A stretch of 30,827 nucleotides of DNA from an uncultured bacterium (GCA_905214315.1 CAJMLN010000022.1:1-30827), one strand, 5' to 3'; numbered from the stretch's first letter, positions 22,653 to 30,456 are shown. Program-made: numbers and translations. Notes: a model not told the origin generated them from the letters alone.

Positions 22653-23876
22653 TTACAGCGGATCTGCATAATACATCATTACGGCGGGAATTTCGATATT
22701 CTTATCAATCGCCTTTTTAATTTCTGAAATTCCTAACGGCGCGGCTTCCCCTCCGGTTTCAATGGTAAAGCCGGGCAGCTTGTACTCCTTCATAAACCAG
22801 TCCTTCAGTCCCAGGTGGGAATAATTCTGCGGCGTTGGCGTATCAGCCGACAGCCGGTAGCCGTTGCTTTTTTTCATGGCGTTGGCGATTTCGCGGCAAT
22901 GTTCTTTAAAACTGCCGGTCGCAAAAAAACCCCAATATATTAAATTTCCATAGGAGTGGTAACTTACCAGTGATCGGAAATTTTTCTGCCGGCACAGCTC
23001 TACAATTAACCGTGCTTCTTTGGCATCCAAAGCCGTATAGCCGGGAAAGTTTTCACTCATGGGAATATCCTGGAGGATCGGATTTCTGTTAGGGCCAAAA
23101 CCATAGTTTTGGTTCAAATCCTGGCCGATTCCGTTGGCCTTCCAGCGGGAATAGCTTCCGGCGTCCAGCATTCCGGCCTGTACCGACCGTGTATAAATTT
23201 CCTCTACCGTGGCTTTATATTCTTCGGGAACGGAGGCAAGGCCGTGGATGCAAAGCTCAGCGCCGTCGGGGTTATGCAGGGGAACAACGTAGACGGTACA
23301 GGAGCGTACAAGCTCGGCATAGGAATAATCCTTGTAAAAGCTGCTTTCCATATTGGCGCAGTAGCGCTCAATGGTGCGCATTAAAATCAGCGTATTGGCA
23401 TATTCCCGCGCATGAGAAGCGCCCACCAGCAGAATCCTGTTTGGATTATCCGGATCACCCAGAATGACAATAGGGATCTCCCGGCCAAAGACGGAGGTTC
23501 CGAGGGAGGATACCGTCAGATACTGCGGATAGGCGGCGGTAAGTGCGTCAATATCCTCCATCATTTCTTCATACCCGTAATATTGACTTTCAGTGGAAAC
23601 GATACGGCCGGCATCGGCGGGCCGTATGCTTTTAGGCGTAGGAGCCGGCGAAGGCAAGGGGGTGCGGGGGATCGCCGGAGCAGTCGTCCTCTCCGGTGTT
23701 GCCGTAAGCACAGGGGTTTCTTCAGCGGAGGGAACCGGCGCGGTAGGCAGGACAGAGCTCGCCGCTACGGTGGGCTCCGCGGTTGGCGGCGGGGTGAATT
23801 GGACGGAAACCGGCTTCGCGCAGCCGGCGGAAAGAAGGAAAAGAAGGATGAAAAGCAGTGCGATTGTTTTTTTCAT
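22653..23876 (-). CDS. Lipoprotein M14 zinc carboxypeptidase
   Basis: A lipoprotein signal (MKKTIALLFILLFLLSAG, lipobox LSAGC) is followed by about 65 residues of Pro/Thr-rich linker (residues 25-85). Then comes an M14 catalytic domain. The zinc ligands are seen in GASHAREYAN (H153, E156) and SYHSYGNLIYW (near 304). The catalytic glutamate lies in FTIETGG (near 370). SRWKANGIGQDLNQNYGFGP is typical of gamma-D-glutamyl-DAP-type peptidases. Length is 407 residues. It acts outside the cell on wall peptides or other peptides. No Shine-Dalgarno is visible immediately before ATG 23876. The nearest AAAGGAA is about 25 nt upstream. The signal peptide nonetheless fixes the start. Confidence 0.9.
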   Translation of the reverse strand: MKKTIALLFILLFLLSAGCAKPVSVQFTPPPTAEPTVAASSVLPTAPVPSAEETPVLTATPERTTAPAIPRTPLPSPAPTPKSIRPADAGRIVSTESQYYGYEEMMEDIDALTAAYPQYLTVSSLGTSVFGREIPIVILGDPDNPNRILLVGASHAREYANTLILMRTIERYCANMESSFYKDYSYAELVRSCTVYVVPLHNPDGAELCIHGLASVPEEYKATVEEIYTRSVQAGMLDAGSYSRWKANGIGQDLNQNYGFGPNRNPILQDIPMSENFPGYTALDAKEARLIVELCRQKNFRSLVSYHSYGNLIYWGFFATGSFKEHCREIANAMKKSNGYRLSADTPTPQNYSHLGLKDWFMKEYKLPGFTIETGGEAAPLGISEIKKAIDKNIEIPAVMMYYADPL

Positions 23877-23945
23877 GGTTAGGTAGACGAAGAAATGGCT
23901 GGTTCCTTTCTGTGAGTATCTTGAGGGCGCGGAATTATTATTTTT

Positions 23946-23974
23946 ATTATAGCATAAAAACGCGTTGTTTTCAA
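23946..23974 (-). promoter_or_regulatory. Promoter of the M14 peptidase gene
   Basis: On the minus strand TTGAAA (23974-23969) and a perfect TATAAT (23951-23946) are separated by 17 bp. The start is near 23939, giving a leader of about 63 nt. Confidence 0.82.
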
Positions 23975-24009
23975 TGAATTTTCATTCCTGTTTTATCACA
24001 GAATACGGT

Positions 24010-24051
24010 AAAAAATATGCCGGACCATATGCGGAGCATATGGTTCCGGCA
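24010..24051 (-). terminator. Strong orphan terminator (minus strand)
   Basis: TGCCGG...CCATATG (24018-24030) pairs with CATATGG...CCGGCA (24037-24051), about 13 pairs with one bulge. On the minus strand a TATTTTTTA run follows. No annotated gene ends here. Confidence 0.82.
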
Positions 24052-24215
24052 GTATATCTTTACGGCTTGGCTATTGAAAAAGGCTCCTGGCGATCTTCCA
24101 CAGGCGGCGTCTTCACGCGTTTTGCAGACCGTCCCGCACGATGGCTCAGCCATATGTAATAGGTTTATAGCAACCGTGAAAGATTTCCTTTGCTTACCAA
24201 AAAAGTAAAAGGATT
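24010..24215 (-). ncRNA. Putative minus-strand transcript of about 200 nt (small RNA candidate)
   Basis: The transcript is predicted to start near 24215 from the promoter at 24222-24250 and to end at the strong hairpin and T-run at 24051-24010. It contains no ORF with a ribosome site. A 60-codon frame (24153-23971) runs past the terminator and lacks one. Within it GCGTGAAGACGC can form a small hairpin. It matches no RNA family I know (not 6S, SRP or tmRNA by inspection). Confidence 0.45.
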
Positions 24216-24251
24216 GGCTATATTATAGTATTGCTTACCAATTTAGTCAAA
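24190..24251. repeat. Two operator-like direct repeats between the XRE gene and the small transcript
   Basis: TTGCTTACCAA, 3 nt, AGT, then A-rich occurs at 24190-24210 and again at 24231-24251, 41 bp apart. The second copy covers the -35 and spacer of the minus promoter, and the first lies just after its start site. This fits binding by the neighbouring XRE protein. Confidence 0.6.
24222..24250 (-). promoter_or_regulatory. Promoter of the small minus-strand transcript
   Basis: On the minus strand TTGACT (24250-24245) and perfect TATAAT (24227-24222) are separated by 17 bp. It points away from the XRE gene. Confidence 0.75.
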
Positions 24252-24290
24252 TGCTTTCTGATATATACAGCGAAAAAGAAAGGAAAAAAG

Positions 24291-24296
24291 TATAAT
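24291..24296 (+). promoter_or_regulatory. Probable -10 of the XRE gene
   Basis: TATAAT lies 42 bp before ATG 24338. No recognisable -35 at 17 bp, so the promoter may be weak or activated. Confidence 0.45.
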
Positions 24297-24337
24297 AAAT
24301 ATAGAAATGTTGGAATGGTATAGAAAGGAATGGTGCA

Positions 24338-24640
24338 ATGAGTAAAAATGTTACAGTCAAGAATTATGATAGATTTGTTCGGTTAGGGATTGCTATTGCG
24401 GCTTTAAGAAAGATCCGTGGTCTTTCTCAGGAAAAGCTGGCGGAAAAAGCAGGGATCAGCCGCTCGCTTATGAGTGTTATTGAAGCACCGAACATTGCGC
24501 ACAGTTTTTCTATGGAGGTATTTTTTGATATTGCCGATGCCCTTGAAGTCGATCCGGCGGATCTGCTCAGCGCTACTATTTTTCCCGACAGTGTTTTAAA
24601 GAGCGGCAATTCTGATCCCCATGAAGGAAAAAATGTTTAA
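24338..24640 (+). CDS. XRE-family transcriptional regulator
   Basis: The 100-residue protein has an HTH_3 domain near 14-75: LGIAIAALRKIRGLSQEKLA, then EKAGISRSLMSVIEA as recognition region, then FFDIADALEVDPADLL. Only about 20 residues follow, so no sensor domain is present. AAAGGAA lies 7 nt before ATG 24338. The stop is at 24640, and a terminator follows at 24711. The region upstream contains paired direct repeats and a divergent promoter for a small transcript, which it may repress. The base composition is AT-richer than its neighbours, consistent with recent acquisition. Confidence 0.85.
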   Translation: MSKNVTVKNYDRFVRLGIAIAALRKIRGLSQEKLAEKAGISRSLMSVIEAPNIAHSFSMEVFFDIADALEVDPADLLSATIFPDSVLKSGNSDPHEGKNV

Positions 24641-24710
24641 CGCACGAACAAAAACAATGGAGATCTCGATGCGTAAAGAAAGCAGGCAACTCTGTACGCA
24701 TAAGAAAGAT

Positions 24711-24749
24711 AAGAAACAAGACGATACAGCATCGTCTTGTTTCTTTTAA
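24711..24749. terminator. Perfect 15-bp terminator, probably bidirectional
   Basis: AAGAAACAAGACGAT (24711-24725) pairs with ATCGTCTTGTTTCTT (24731-24745) over ACAGC. It lies between the convergent XRE and radical SAM genes. Confidence 0.85.
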
Positions 24750-24759
24750 GAGGGCTTTT

Positions 24760-25626
24760 TTATACCCCCGAAAGATCAAAGGCAGGCGTGTATTCCTCTC
24801 TTGCGGAAGAGAGCTCCTGCACAAAGCCCTGTGTCAGTCCTCTTTTCAGCATATAGTTTCTGGCGGTAATATATTCTTTTTTTGTAATTTTGCGGTTCAG
24901 TTCGGCAAAGGACATAGAAAAATACGGTGTGTATTGGCTCATCAGGGAAAATAAGACGTCCCCCGGACGAAAGGCAGAACTGACCCAGTCGATGACGCCG
25001 AAGGTGTTTTTCATATTTTCCGGCAGAATCAGATGCCGGATCAGTACGCCGCGCTGCAGAAGGCCGTCTTTTATTTGATACGGACCGGTCTGGCGGAACA
25101 TTTCGGTAATCGCGTTTGCTGCGGTTTCAAAATAGTCCGGTGCGCTAGCATATTTCTGGGCAGGTTCAGTCATGGAAAATTTTAAATCCGGCAAGAAGAT
25201 GTCCACACTGCCTTCTAACAGCTGGAGGGAGGAGACGGATTCATAGGCTGAAGAGTTCCAGACAATCGGCAGCGGTGCTTTCTTGAGTAATGGGACTAAT
25301 TGCCGTGTATAATGAGTGGGAGTAACCAGGTTAAGGTTGTGTGCGCCTGCGTCCTTTAGCTCATAAAAAATTTCCATCAGGCGGCGGGAAGATACGGTTT
25401 TGCCTGTACCGCCCCGTGAAATTTCTTTATTTTGGCAAAAAATGCATCGCATGTTGCAACCGCTGAAAAAGACGGCGCCGCTGCCGGAGGTACCGCTGAT
25501 ACACGGCTCTTCCCAATGGTGCAGCCCCGCACGGGCCAGTCTGAAATCATCTGTTACCCCGCAGAAGCCCGGAGAGATAGACCGGTCGACGTTACAGGCG
25601 CGGGGACACCCGCTGCAGCGCGTCAT
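24760..25626 (-). CDS. Radical SAM protein (PflA-like)
   Basis: The 288-residue protein has the radical SAM cluster motif CNMRCIFC at 57-64. It is preceded by a cysteine-rich N terminus (C4, C7, C11, C22) that may hold a second cluster. NLNLVTPTHYTRQLVPLL and SVDIFLPDLKF are typical of the PflA-like/YgeQ-type anaerobic proteins whose substrates are not known. The ATG (25626) overlaps the hydrolase stop (ATGA). The gene follows the alpha/beta hydrolase in the same operon. The protein needs reduced ferredoxin or flavodoxin and is oxygen-sensitive, fitting an anaerobic host. Confidence 0.9.
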   Translation of the reverse strand: MTRCSGCPRACNVDRSISPGFCGVTDDFRLARAGLHHWEEPCISGTSGSGAVFFSGCNMRCIFCQNKEISRGGTGKTVSSRRLMEIFYELKDAGAHNLNLVTPTHYTRQLVPLLKKAPLPIVWNSSAYESVSSLQLLEGSVDIFLPDLKFSMTEPAQKYASAPDYFETAANAITEMFRQTGPYQIKDGLLQRGVLIRHLILPENMKNTFGVIDWVSSAFRPGDVLFSLMSQYTPYFSMSFAELNRKITKKEYITARNYMLKRGLTQGFVQELSSAREEYTPAFDLSGV

Positions 25627-26408
25627 AAGCCGGACTCCGTTTTTAAGGATAATTCGGAAAGCAGGCGGGTATAGAATTCTTCCCGGGCATAATACTCCAT
25701 AAAAGGACTGTGGCCGCAGTGGTCCAGAAGATTCATTTTAAAGGGAACCTTTGTCTCCTGCAGAGGCAGTGCAACGCCTTGCGCGGGGTGAGGATCTTCC
25801 TTTCCGAAGATAAAGGCAAGCCCGCAGGAGAGGGATTGAAAGCAGGAGAGAATTTTGCCCTCTCTGCGCATTTGCGCCGCCTCGGCCCAGACCAGGGACA
25901 TCATCTGCATGTCTGCTCTGTCGGCGTTGTGCAGATGCGCGTTTTGCGGGGCGTAATTGTCGGTGCGTGCTAGAAGCGCGGTGAGTTTTTCCGTATTTTG
26001 ATCATCAGCCTCCGTTATTTTTTCTAAAAGAGCCCATTCTGTTTCCGAGAGCTTAGCTGCCCGCCGCTCTGCAATGCTCTGCACGTAGCATTCTTTTAAC
26101 GGAGGACTGCCGATACCGATGATTTTTTGGATGCGCGCGGGATATTTTTGGGCAAAAAGAGCCGCCAGCCAGACGCCCCAGGAGTGGCCGATCAGCGTCA
26201 GCGGCTCGGCGGAAAGATATTCAGTCTGCCGGAAGAGTTCATTTATCTGACCGGCAACGGAGTACGCTGTTTGCAGCGGTTCGGCGATTCCCCCGCCGCT
26301 GCGGAGCGCAAGCTCACGGGCAAAGCCTTTTAGGGAGCCGACGGCGCCCGGTCCGCCGTGCAGTACGAGAATGCGGTAGGGAGCGCTTCCGTAAAGACGT
26401 ATCATCAT
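25623..26408 (-). CDS. Alpha/beta hydrolase (proline iminopeptidase-like)
   Basis: The oxyanion motif LHGGPGAVG lies near 16-24, the nucleophile elbow GHSWG at 74-78 (Ser76), an acidic residue in FGKEDPHP near 213, and the histidine in LDHCGHSPFM near 241. All catalytic positions are seen. I start at ATG 26408, since AGGAG lies just upstream. The longer 26423 frame has no site. The product is about 261 residues. It overlaps the radical SAM gene by ATGA. The substrate may be a peptide or ester. The pairing with a radical SAM protein gives no clear pathway. Confidence 0.85.
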   Translation of the reverse strand: MMIRLYGSAPYRILVLHGGPGAVGSLKGFARELALRSGGGIAEPLQTAYSVAGQINELFRQTEYLSAEPLTLIGHSWGVWLAALFAQKYPARIQKIIGIGSPPLKECYVQSIAERRAAKLSETEWALLEKITEADDQNTEKLTALLARTDNYAPQNAHLHNADRADMQMMSLVWAEAAQMRREGKILSCFQSLSCGLAFIFGKEDPHPAQGVALPLQETKVPFKMNLLDHCGHSPFMEYYAREEFYTRLLSELSLKTESGL

Positions 26409-26492
26409 TATTCTCCTATTCATAGAAGCTTTTTTTCTATTGTATCATACAATCCATGTCACATACAAGCACAATTGTCGTTTGCGCCATGC

Positions 26493-26498
26493 TATACT
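26493..26498 (+). promoter_or_regulatory. Probable -10 of the phage-like island
   Basis: TATACT lies about 60 bp before the first gene. No clear -35 at 17 bp. The transcript would cover all five small genes up to 29528. Confidence 0.4.
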
Positions 26499-26553
26499 AA
26501 AGGTAGAAGGCGCAGAAAAACGGCGCTTATTTTTATTTTAGGGGGAAGGAATT

Positions 26554-28083
26554 TTGTTGACTTTTACAGTAGAAGATCAGGAAATTACGCGTACGGATAC
26601 GGAAAAAGTAATTGCCGGCAGCATCAATTATGTTCAGGCAATATTTACCTTTGACGAAGCCTGGAATGGTCTTACCATAACGGCGTATTTTCAGATGGGA
26701 TCGATTCGGCGCGCCGTGATGGACGTGAAAAGCGGGATCGCCTTTACGGTACCATGGGAGGTGTTGAAGCCGGGAAATCTTCATGTATATGTGGAAGGGT
26801 ATGACGGTACCGTACGCCTGACTGCTGCACGTATGCGAAGGCCGGTAAGAATTTCTGCCAGCGGCCGGGGACATTGTTCGGAGCCTGCGGGCATACCTTC
26901 TAAAAATGTGTACGAACAGCTGTTGGATGCTTTTCAGGAATCCAAAGAGCTGGTGCAGGAAATTTATGCTGACGCACAGAGTGGCGAATTGGATGGCAAA
27001 GGTCTGGAATTTTTGTGGGACGGTACGTGTCTCGGTGTACGGCAGGAGGGACAGCAGGAATATCTGTTTTCCGATCTTATAGGCGACAGCGGAGTGTATG
27101 TGGGCAGCGGAGAGATTCCTTCCGGATGCCGGGTACAAATCGATCCGGAAGGAAGCGCTAATCGACTGGTGCTTTCCGTGAACGGTGTTTTTCCGGATGA
27201 AACCGGAGATATTGCTGCCCAAACGGTGATTTCTAATTTAAAATTGAGCAATTTTGAAAATGATGCCGGCTATGCGTCGGAAGATTATGTAGATCAGCAG
27301 CTTTTTTTTAGCCGGGAAACGAATCTTTTTGCTGAGAGCGCTTTTGTACAGTGGCCTGGAAGCTGGGAGTTGGATAATGATGGGTACGGTTCCCAAAAAA
27401 CAGAAAACGGTGTTCAAATTACCGGAAGTTATACGCTTCAGCAGAAGATTTCAGTAACTGATTTGAGCGGAAGCCTGGTTTTTTCGATTGGCGGCATCTG
27501 CAATACCAACGGAATTTATGAAAGTATGGGACAGGCATATTCCCATACGATTACCTGTTTTGTAGGTGAAACCAATGTTACATATACAATGGAAGGCGGT
27601 CAGGAATATACCGATGTACAGATTCAAATTGCTTTACCCGAACTTTCCGGCCAGACGCTCTATGCCGGAATGAGCGGTGGAACCGGAGGATCGGAGTCGG
27701 TAACGGAAATCAAAAATTTTCGCTTGATTCGTACGGTGGAAGCATCCGGCTTGACGGAAACGATCGAGCTGCATAATGATGATTCCTCCGCGCATCCGCT
27801 TCTGGAAAAGCGGATGGCAAAGCTGGAGGAAGCTTCTTCGGGATATTTCTTTACAAATTATCAAGCCATGCTTGCCGGAATTTCTGCGGATGTGCCCGTT
27901 CCTTTGGGGCAGACGATATATATTGAGGACGCCAACAGTATTGATATTTGGATTAGTGAAAATACAAATAGCTTTTTGGGCGCATATGAGTATACTACCG
28001 ATGCGCAGTTGATGGAGGCTTTAAGAACTACGGGGTTTATCGTGCACCGGGGACATGTGATCCGGCCGATAAAAGCATTGTAA
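26554..28083 (+). CDS. Phage baseplate-upper/tail-fibre-like protein
   Basis: The 509-residue protein opens with a domain typical of Firmicutes phage baseplate proteins (BppU-like): a beta-rich start, then YVQAIFTFDEAWNGLTITAY and FTVPWEVLKPGNLHVYVEGY (about 24-90). A long variable region of beta-rich repeats follows. The segment SNLKLSNFENDAGYASEDYV recalls tail-fibre shafts. The C-terminal 110 residues (ISADVPVPLGQTIYIEDANS) are probably a receptor-binding tip. The start is TTG: AAGGA (26546-26550) is spaced for TTG 26557 rather than 26554, so either is possible. It heads a five-gene run. It may bind a cell-surface receptor. Confidence 0.7.
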   Translation: MLTFTVEDQEITRTDTEKVIAGSINYVQAIFTFDEAWNGLTITAYFQMGSIRRAVMDVKSGIAFTVPWEVLKPGNLHVYVEGYDGTVRLTAARMRRPVRISASGRGHCSEPAGIPSKNVYEQLLDAFQESKELVQEIYADAQSGELDGKGLEFLWDGTCLGVRQEGQQEYLFSDLIGDSGVYVGSGEIPSGCRVQIDPEGSANRLVLSVNGVFPDETGDIAAQTVISNLKLSNFENDAGYASEDYVDQQLFFSRETNLFAESAFVQWPGSWELDNDGYGSQKTENGVQITGSYTLQQKISVTDLSGSLVFSIGGICNTNGIYESMGQAYSHTITCFVGETNVTYTMEGGQEYTDVQIQIALPELSGQTLYAGMSGGTGGSESVTEIKNFRLIRTVEASGLTETIELHNDDSSAHPLLEKRMAKLEEASSGYFFTNYQAMLAGISADVPVPLGQTIYIEDANSIDIWISENTNSFLGAYEYTTDAQLMEALRTTGFIVHRGHVIRPIKAL

Positions 28084-28098
28084 AAGGAGGAAACGGCA

Positions 28099-28572
28099 AT
28101 GAACAATATTCCGGTTTTAAGGGTTTTTGATGCCCAGGGTAAAGGAATTGAGATTCCCGCAATCAAGGGTGAAAAGGGAGATCTTACATCCAGTATACTA
28201 CTGAGTGCGGGCAGTGATTCGGATGATTATACTCTACGGTATTCCGATGGTATTCAGATGTCTTTTGGCTATTTTGCAGCAGTTGTGCAGGAAACACAGC
28301 AGATTTCCGCACTTGGGGAATCCAAAACGATTTGTTTGCATACGCTTAAACTGCCGCTGTCCATGAACAGAGTTTTTGCCGGTGATTTCTTATCGGAGCC
28401 GGCTGTGCTGCTGCAATATCGGGACAGTACGGGCGGAGATGTTTGTTTGAGTATGGAGGGCACTCCCACGCTGAACTCGCTTGGGAATCTGCGCGGATTA
28501 TTTTTGCGCAGCAGTACAGCAGCTACATTGACGGGAAAGATCAGCTATTATGCGATTGGCAGGTGGAAATGA
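28099..28572 (+). CDS. Phage tail accessory protein with collagen-like segment
   Basis: This 157-residue protein begins with VLRVFDAQGKGIEIPAIKGE, a typical start of phage tail proteins, with a collagen-like GEKGD. The remainder is beta-rich (TLRYSDGIQMSFGYFAAVVQ and SRISYYAIGRW-like end), consistent with a trimeric tail tip or chaperone-like piece. AAAGGAGG stands before the ATG. It follows the tail-fibre gene by 15 bp and overlaps the next gene (ATGA). Confidence 0.6.
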   Translation: MNNIPVLRVFDAQGKGIEIPAIKGEKGDLTSSILLSAGSDSDDYTLRYSDGIQMSFGYFAAVVQETQQISALGESKTICLHTLKLPLSMNRVFAGDFLSEPAVLLQYRDSTGGDVCLSMEGTPTLNSLGNLRGLFLRSSTAATLTGKISYYAIGRWK

Positions 28573-28871
28573 TGGAGTTTGTTTTTGCCTGCCTTCCCAG
28601 CCTTATTACCGGCATTTTTTTGTTTGTACTGCAGAAAAAAATTGAACGGCAGGAAAAAAATCAAGAAGAAAGGGACATTTTGCGCAATAAATACATAAAA
28701 TTAATCGTAGACCTTACTCTGGCAACGCATGCGCTTTCTGAGGCTAATGCCATAGCCTTAAAGAACGGGAAGACCAATGGGGAGACAGAAAGAGCTTTGG
28801 ATTATGCGCGGAATATGAAAGATAAGCATCGCGATTTTTTAGAGCTCAACGGTATTAAAAATTTATTTTAG
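28569..28871 (+). CDS. Small N-terminally anchored coiled-coil protein
   Basis: The product is about 100 residues: a membrane helix (FVFACLPSLITGIFLFVLQ, residues 4-22) then a charged coiled coil (KKIERQEKNQEERDILRNKY). The start is ATG 28569 or 28572. The frame from 28443 overlaps the preceding gene and lacks a site. It resembles XhlA-type lysis accessory proteins in role by position, but its anchor is at the opposite end. It lies next to a holin-like gene. Function unproven. Confidence 0.6.
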   Translation: MMEFVFACLPSLITGIFLFVLQKKIERQEKNQEERDILRNKYIKLIVDLTLATHALSEANAIALKNGKTNGETERALDYARNMKDKHRDFLELNGIKNLF

Positions 28872-28883
28872 GGGGAAAAGACA

Positions 28884-29159
28884 ATGGAGAATTTTGTAGC
28901 GATTCCATGTATCACGGTGATCGTGTACTTTTTGGCAGAAATTTTTAAGTTGATTACAAAAAATCAGAAGAAACAGTTTGTTCCGGTATTTTGTGGATTT
29001 TGCGGTGCGATTTTGGGGGTCGTATGTTTTTTATGGGTGCCGGAGTATATTGCTGGGGAGAACCTTTTGCAGGCGATCGCTACGGGAATTATCAGCGGCT
29101 TTTCCGCCACGGGGATCCATCAGGTATATAAACAGACGGTCAATGCCGGTAAAGAATAA
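28884..29159 (+). CDS. Holin-like small membrane protein
   Basis: This 91-residue protein has three hydrophobic segments: IPCITVIVYFLAEIFKLI (7-24), FVPVFCGFCGAILGVVCFLW (32-51), and ATGIISGFSATGIHQVY (66-82). The size, topology and charged end (NAGKE) fit phage holins. Its exact holin family was not recognised. GGGGG lies 8 nt before ATG. Neighbours are a coiled-coil membrane protein and an SH3 protein, which is lysis-module order. Confidence 0.65.
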   Translation: MENFVAIPCITVIVYFLAEIFKLITKNQKKQFVPVFCGFCGAILGVVCFLWVPEYIAGENLLQAIATGIISGFSATGIHQVYKQTVNAGKE

Positions 29160-29207
29160 ATTTGTAATAGGGCAGGCGGTGCGTACCGCGGGAAGAAGGG
29201 AGATAGA

Positions 29208-29528
29208 ATGCGTAGATTTCAAACGTTGGAGGAGATGAACCTCCGCCAGAGTCCTAACGGCAGAAAAATCGGCATTGTGCCTGAAGGGGAAATTATCAGC
29301 GGAGATGGATTGGCAGAAAAAGATGGAATCCTTTGGCTGCAAACGGAGTATGAGGGACGTAAAGGGTTTGTAGCAGTACTGCCGCAGGAGAAAAATTACG
29401 CGATAGAACTTTTGGAACCGGAGAAAAGAGAAAATCCCTTTTTTGCAGATGTGGAGGCATTAAGTGAGGCCTATCGTGCGCTTGAAGAGAAAATTGAAAA
29501 GATTCGGGCAATTATTAAAGAATTTTAA
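29208..29528 (+). CDS. SH3-domain plus coiled-coil protein
   Basis: The 106-residue protein has an SH3b-like domain (MRRFQTLEEMNLRQSPNGRK, then GIVPEGEIISGDGLAEKDG and WLQTEYEGRKGFVAV, residues 1-60). A helical, coiled-coil tail (AYRALEEKIEKIRAIIKEF) follows. Such modules bind peptidoglycan in endolysins, but no catalytic domain is attached here. GGGAG precedes the ATG. It is the last gene of the phage-like run. Confidence 0.65.
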   Translation: MRRFQTLEEMNLRQSPNGRKIGIVPEGEIISGDGLAEKDGILWLQTEYEGRKGFVAVLPQEKNYAIELLEPEKRENPFFADVEALSEAYRALEEKIEKIRAIIKEF

Positions 29529-29535
29529 TTTTTGA

Positions 29536-29564
29536 TTGAATTTTATAAAAAGCCGTGCTATAAT
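29536..29564 (+). promoter_or_regulatory. Promoter of the zinc-ribbon/DUF4190-like pair
   Basis: TTGAAT (29536-29541) and perfect TATAAT (29559-29564) are separated by 17 bp. The start is near 29571. Confidence 0.75.
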
Positions 29565-29611
29565 AATAAAAAATAAACAGCGTAGTTTTGCTGATTTGGT
29601 AGAGGTGTCCG

Positions 29612-29968
29612 ATGGCGTACTGTCATTATTGCGGTGTTTATATTTCAGAGCAGGAGGAATTTTGCCCTAAATGCGGGGAGGTATTGAAGCGGGAGTACTC
29701 AGGCACCGGAGCTGCGGCATGCGGCAACGGTGGGGTTCCTTTGCGGAACCATCCCAGGCGCGGTTTGGCAATCGCTGCACTGGTGCTGGGGATATGCAGC
29801 TGCGTGTTGTTTAATATCACTTGCGGCATTCTGGCAATTGTGTTTGGAGCTATGGCTAAGGCTGCTGGGAAAAACGGTGTGTCCAATGCAGGATTTATCT
29901 GCGGGATTATTGGTGTAGCACTGGCGGTACTGGCTTTGTGTTTATATATTTTTTTTAGGGTTTGGTAA
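29612..29968 (+). CDS. Zinc-ribbon DUF4190-like membrane protein (first copy)
   Basis: The 118-residue protein starts with a zinc ribbon (MAYCHYCGVYISEQEEFCPK, then CGEVLK). After a short linker come NHPRRGLAIAALVLGICSCV and further hydrophobic segments with GILAIVFGAMAKAAGK and GFICGIIGVALAV, the DUF4190 arrangement. GAGGTG precedes ATG. It has its own promoter. The next gene is a paralogue. Function unknown. Zinc-ribbon plus DUF4190 proteins are often membrane sensors or scaffolds. Confidence 0.8.
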   Translation: MAYCHYCGVYISEQEEFCPKCGEVLKREYSGTGAAACGNGGVPLRNHPRRGLAIAALVLGICSCVLFNITCGILAIVFGAMAKAAGKNGVSNAGFICGIIGVALAVLALCLYIFFRVW

Positions 29969-30024
29969 GGGCCTTTTAAATGCAGTACGGCTTTTTATGA
30001 TTCTAATGAAAGAGGTTTGTAGAA

Positions 30025-30432
30025 ATGGCTTATTGTAATTATTGCGGAACGTATGTTGACGAGCAGGCGATGATTTGTCCCAACTGCAATGCTGCGCTGA
30101 AATATAGCCAGCCTGATATGCAGCCTGCGGTAGATGTAAATGGCAATATCCCGCTGGACAATCATCCCAAACGGGGAATGGCGATTGCGTCTCTGGTGCT
30201 GGGAATTTGCAGCCTTCTGTTTACTTTTTTTGGCTTGCTTTTAGGTATTCTGGCAGTTGTTTTTGGTTCCTCGGCGAACCGGGAGGGAAAGGTTTCTGTT
30301 GCTACGGCAGGTAAAATCTGCGGAATCATCGGTATTGTTTGTTCGGTGCTGTTTGGAATTTTTATCACGCTGCTTATCTCTTTGATGATTGCTACCGGCA
30401 TGGAGTATATGGCATTTCTGCCCTGTTTATAA
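30025..30432 (+). CDS. Zinc-ribbon DUF4190-like membrane protein (second copy)
   Basis: This 135-residue paralogue of the preceding gene shares the MAYCxYCG start, a second CPNC pair, the NHPKRGMAIASLVLGICSLL segment and GILAVVFGSSANREGK followed by CGIIGIVC. It has a longer linker and an extra hydrophobic C-terminal segment. AGAGG lies ahead of ATG. The gap from the first copy is 56 bp, with no visible terminator, so they are likely cotranscribed. They arose by tandem duplication. Confidence 0.8.
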   Translation: MAYCNYCGTYVDEQAMICPNCNAALKYSQPDMQPAVDVNGNIPLDNHPKRGMAIASLVLGICSLLFTFFGLLLGILAVVFGSSANREGKVSVATAGKICGIIGIVCSVLFGIFITLLISLMIATGMEYMAFLPCL

Positions 30433-30456
30433 GATTGGTGCAAATGCTTTTTTTGC

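Noticed and set aside
23971..24153. 60-codon minus ORF inside the small transcript
   Set aside because: It runs through the terminator and has no Shine-Dalgarno, and the composition is not protein-like.
28443..28568. N-terminal extension of the coiled-coil membrane protein
   Set aside because: This part overlaps the tail accessory gene and lacks a start site. ATG 28569 with ATGA overlap is better.
29172..29188. GC-rich hairpin GCGGT/ACCGC before the SH3 gene
   Set aside because: Five pairs with no T-run and no clear role.
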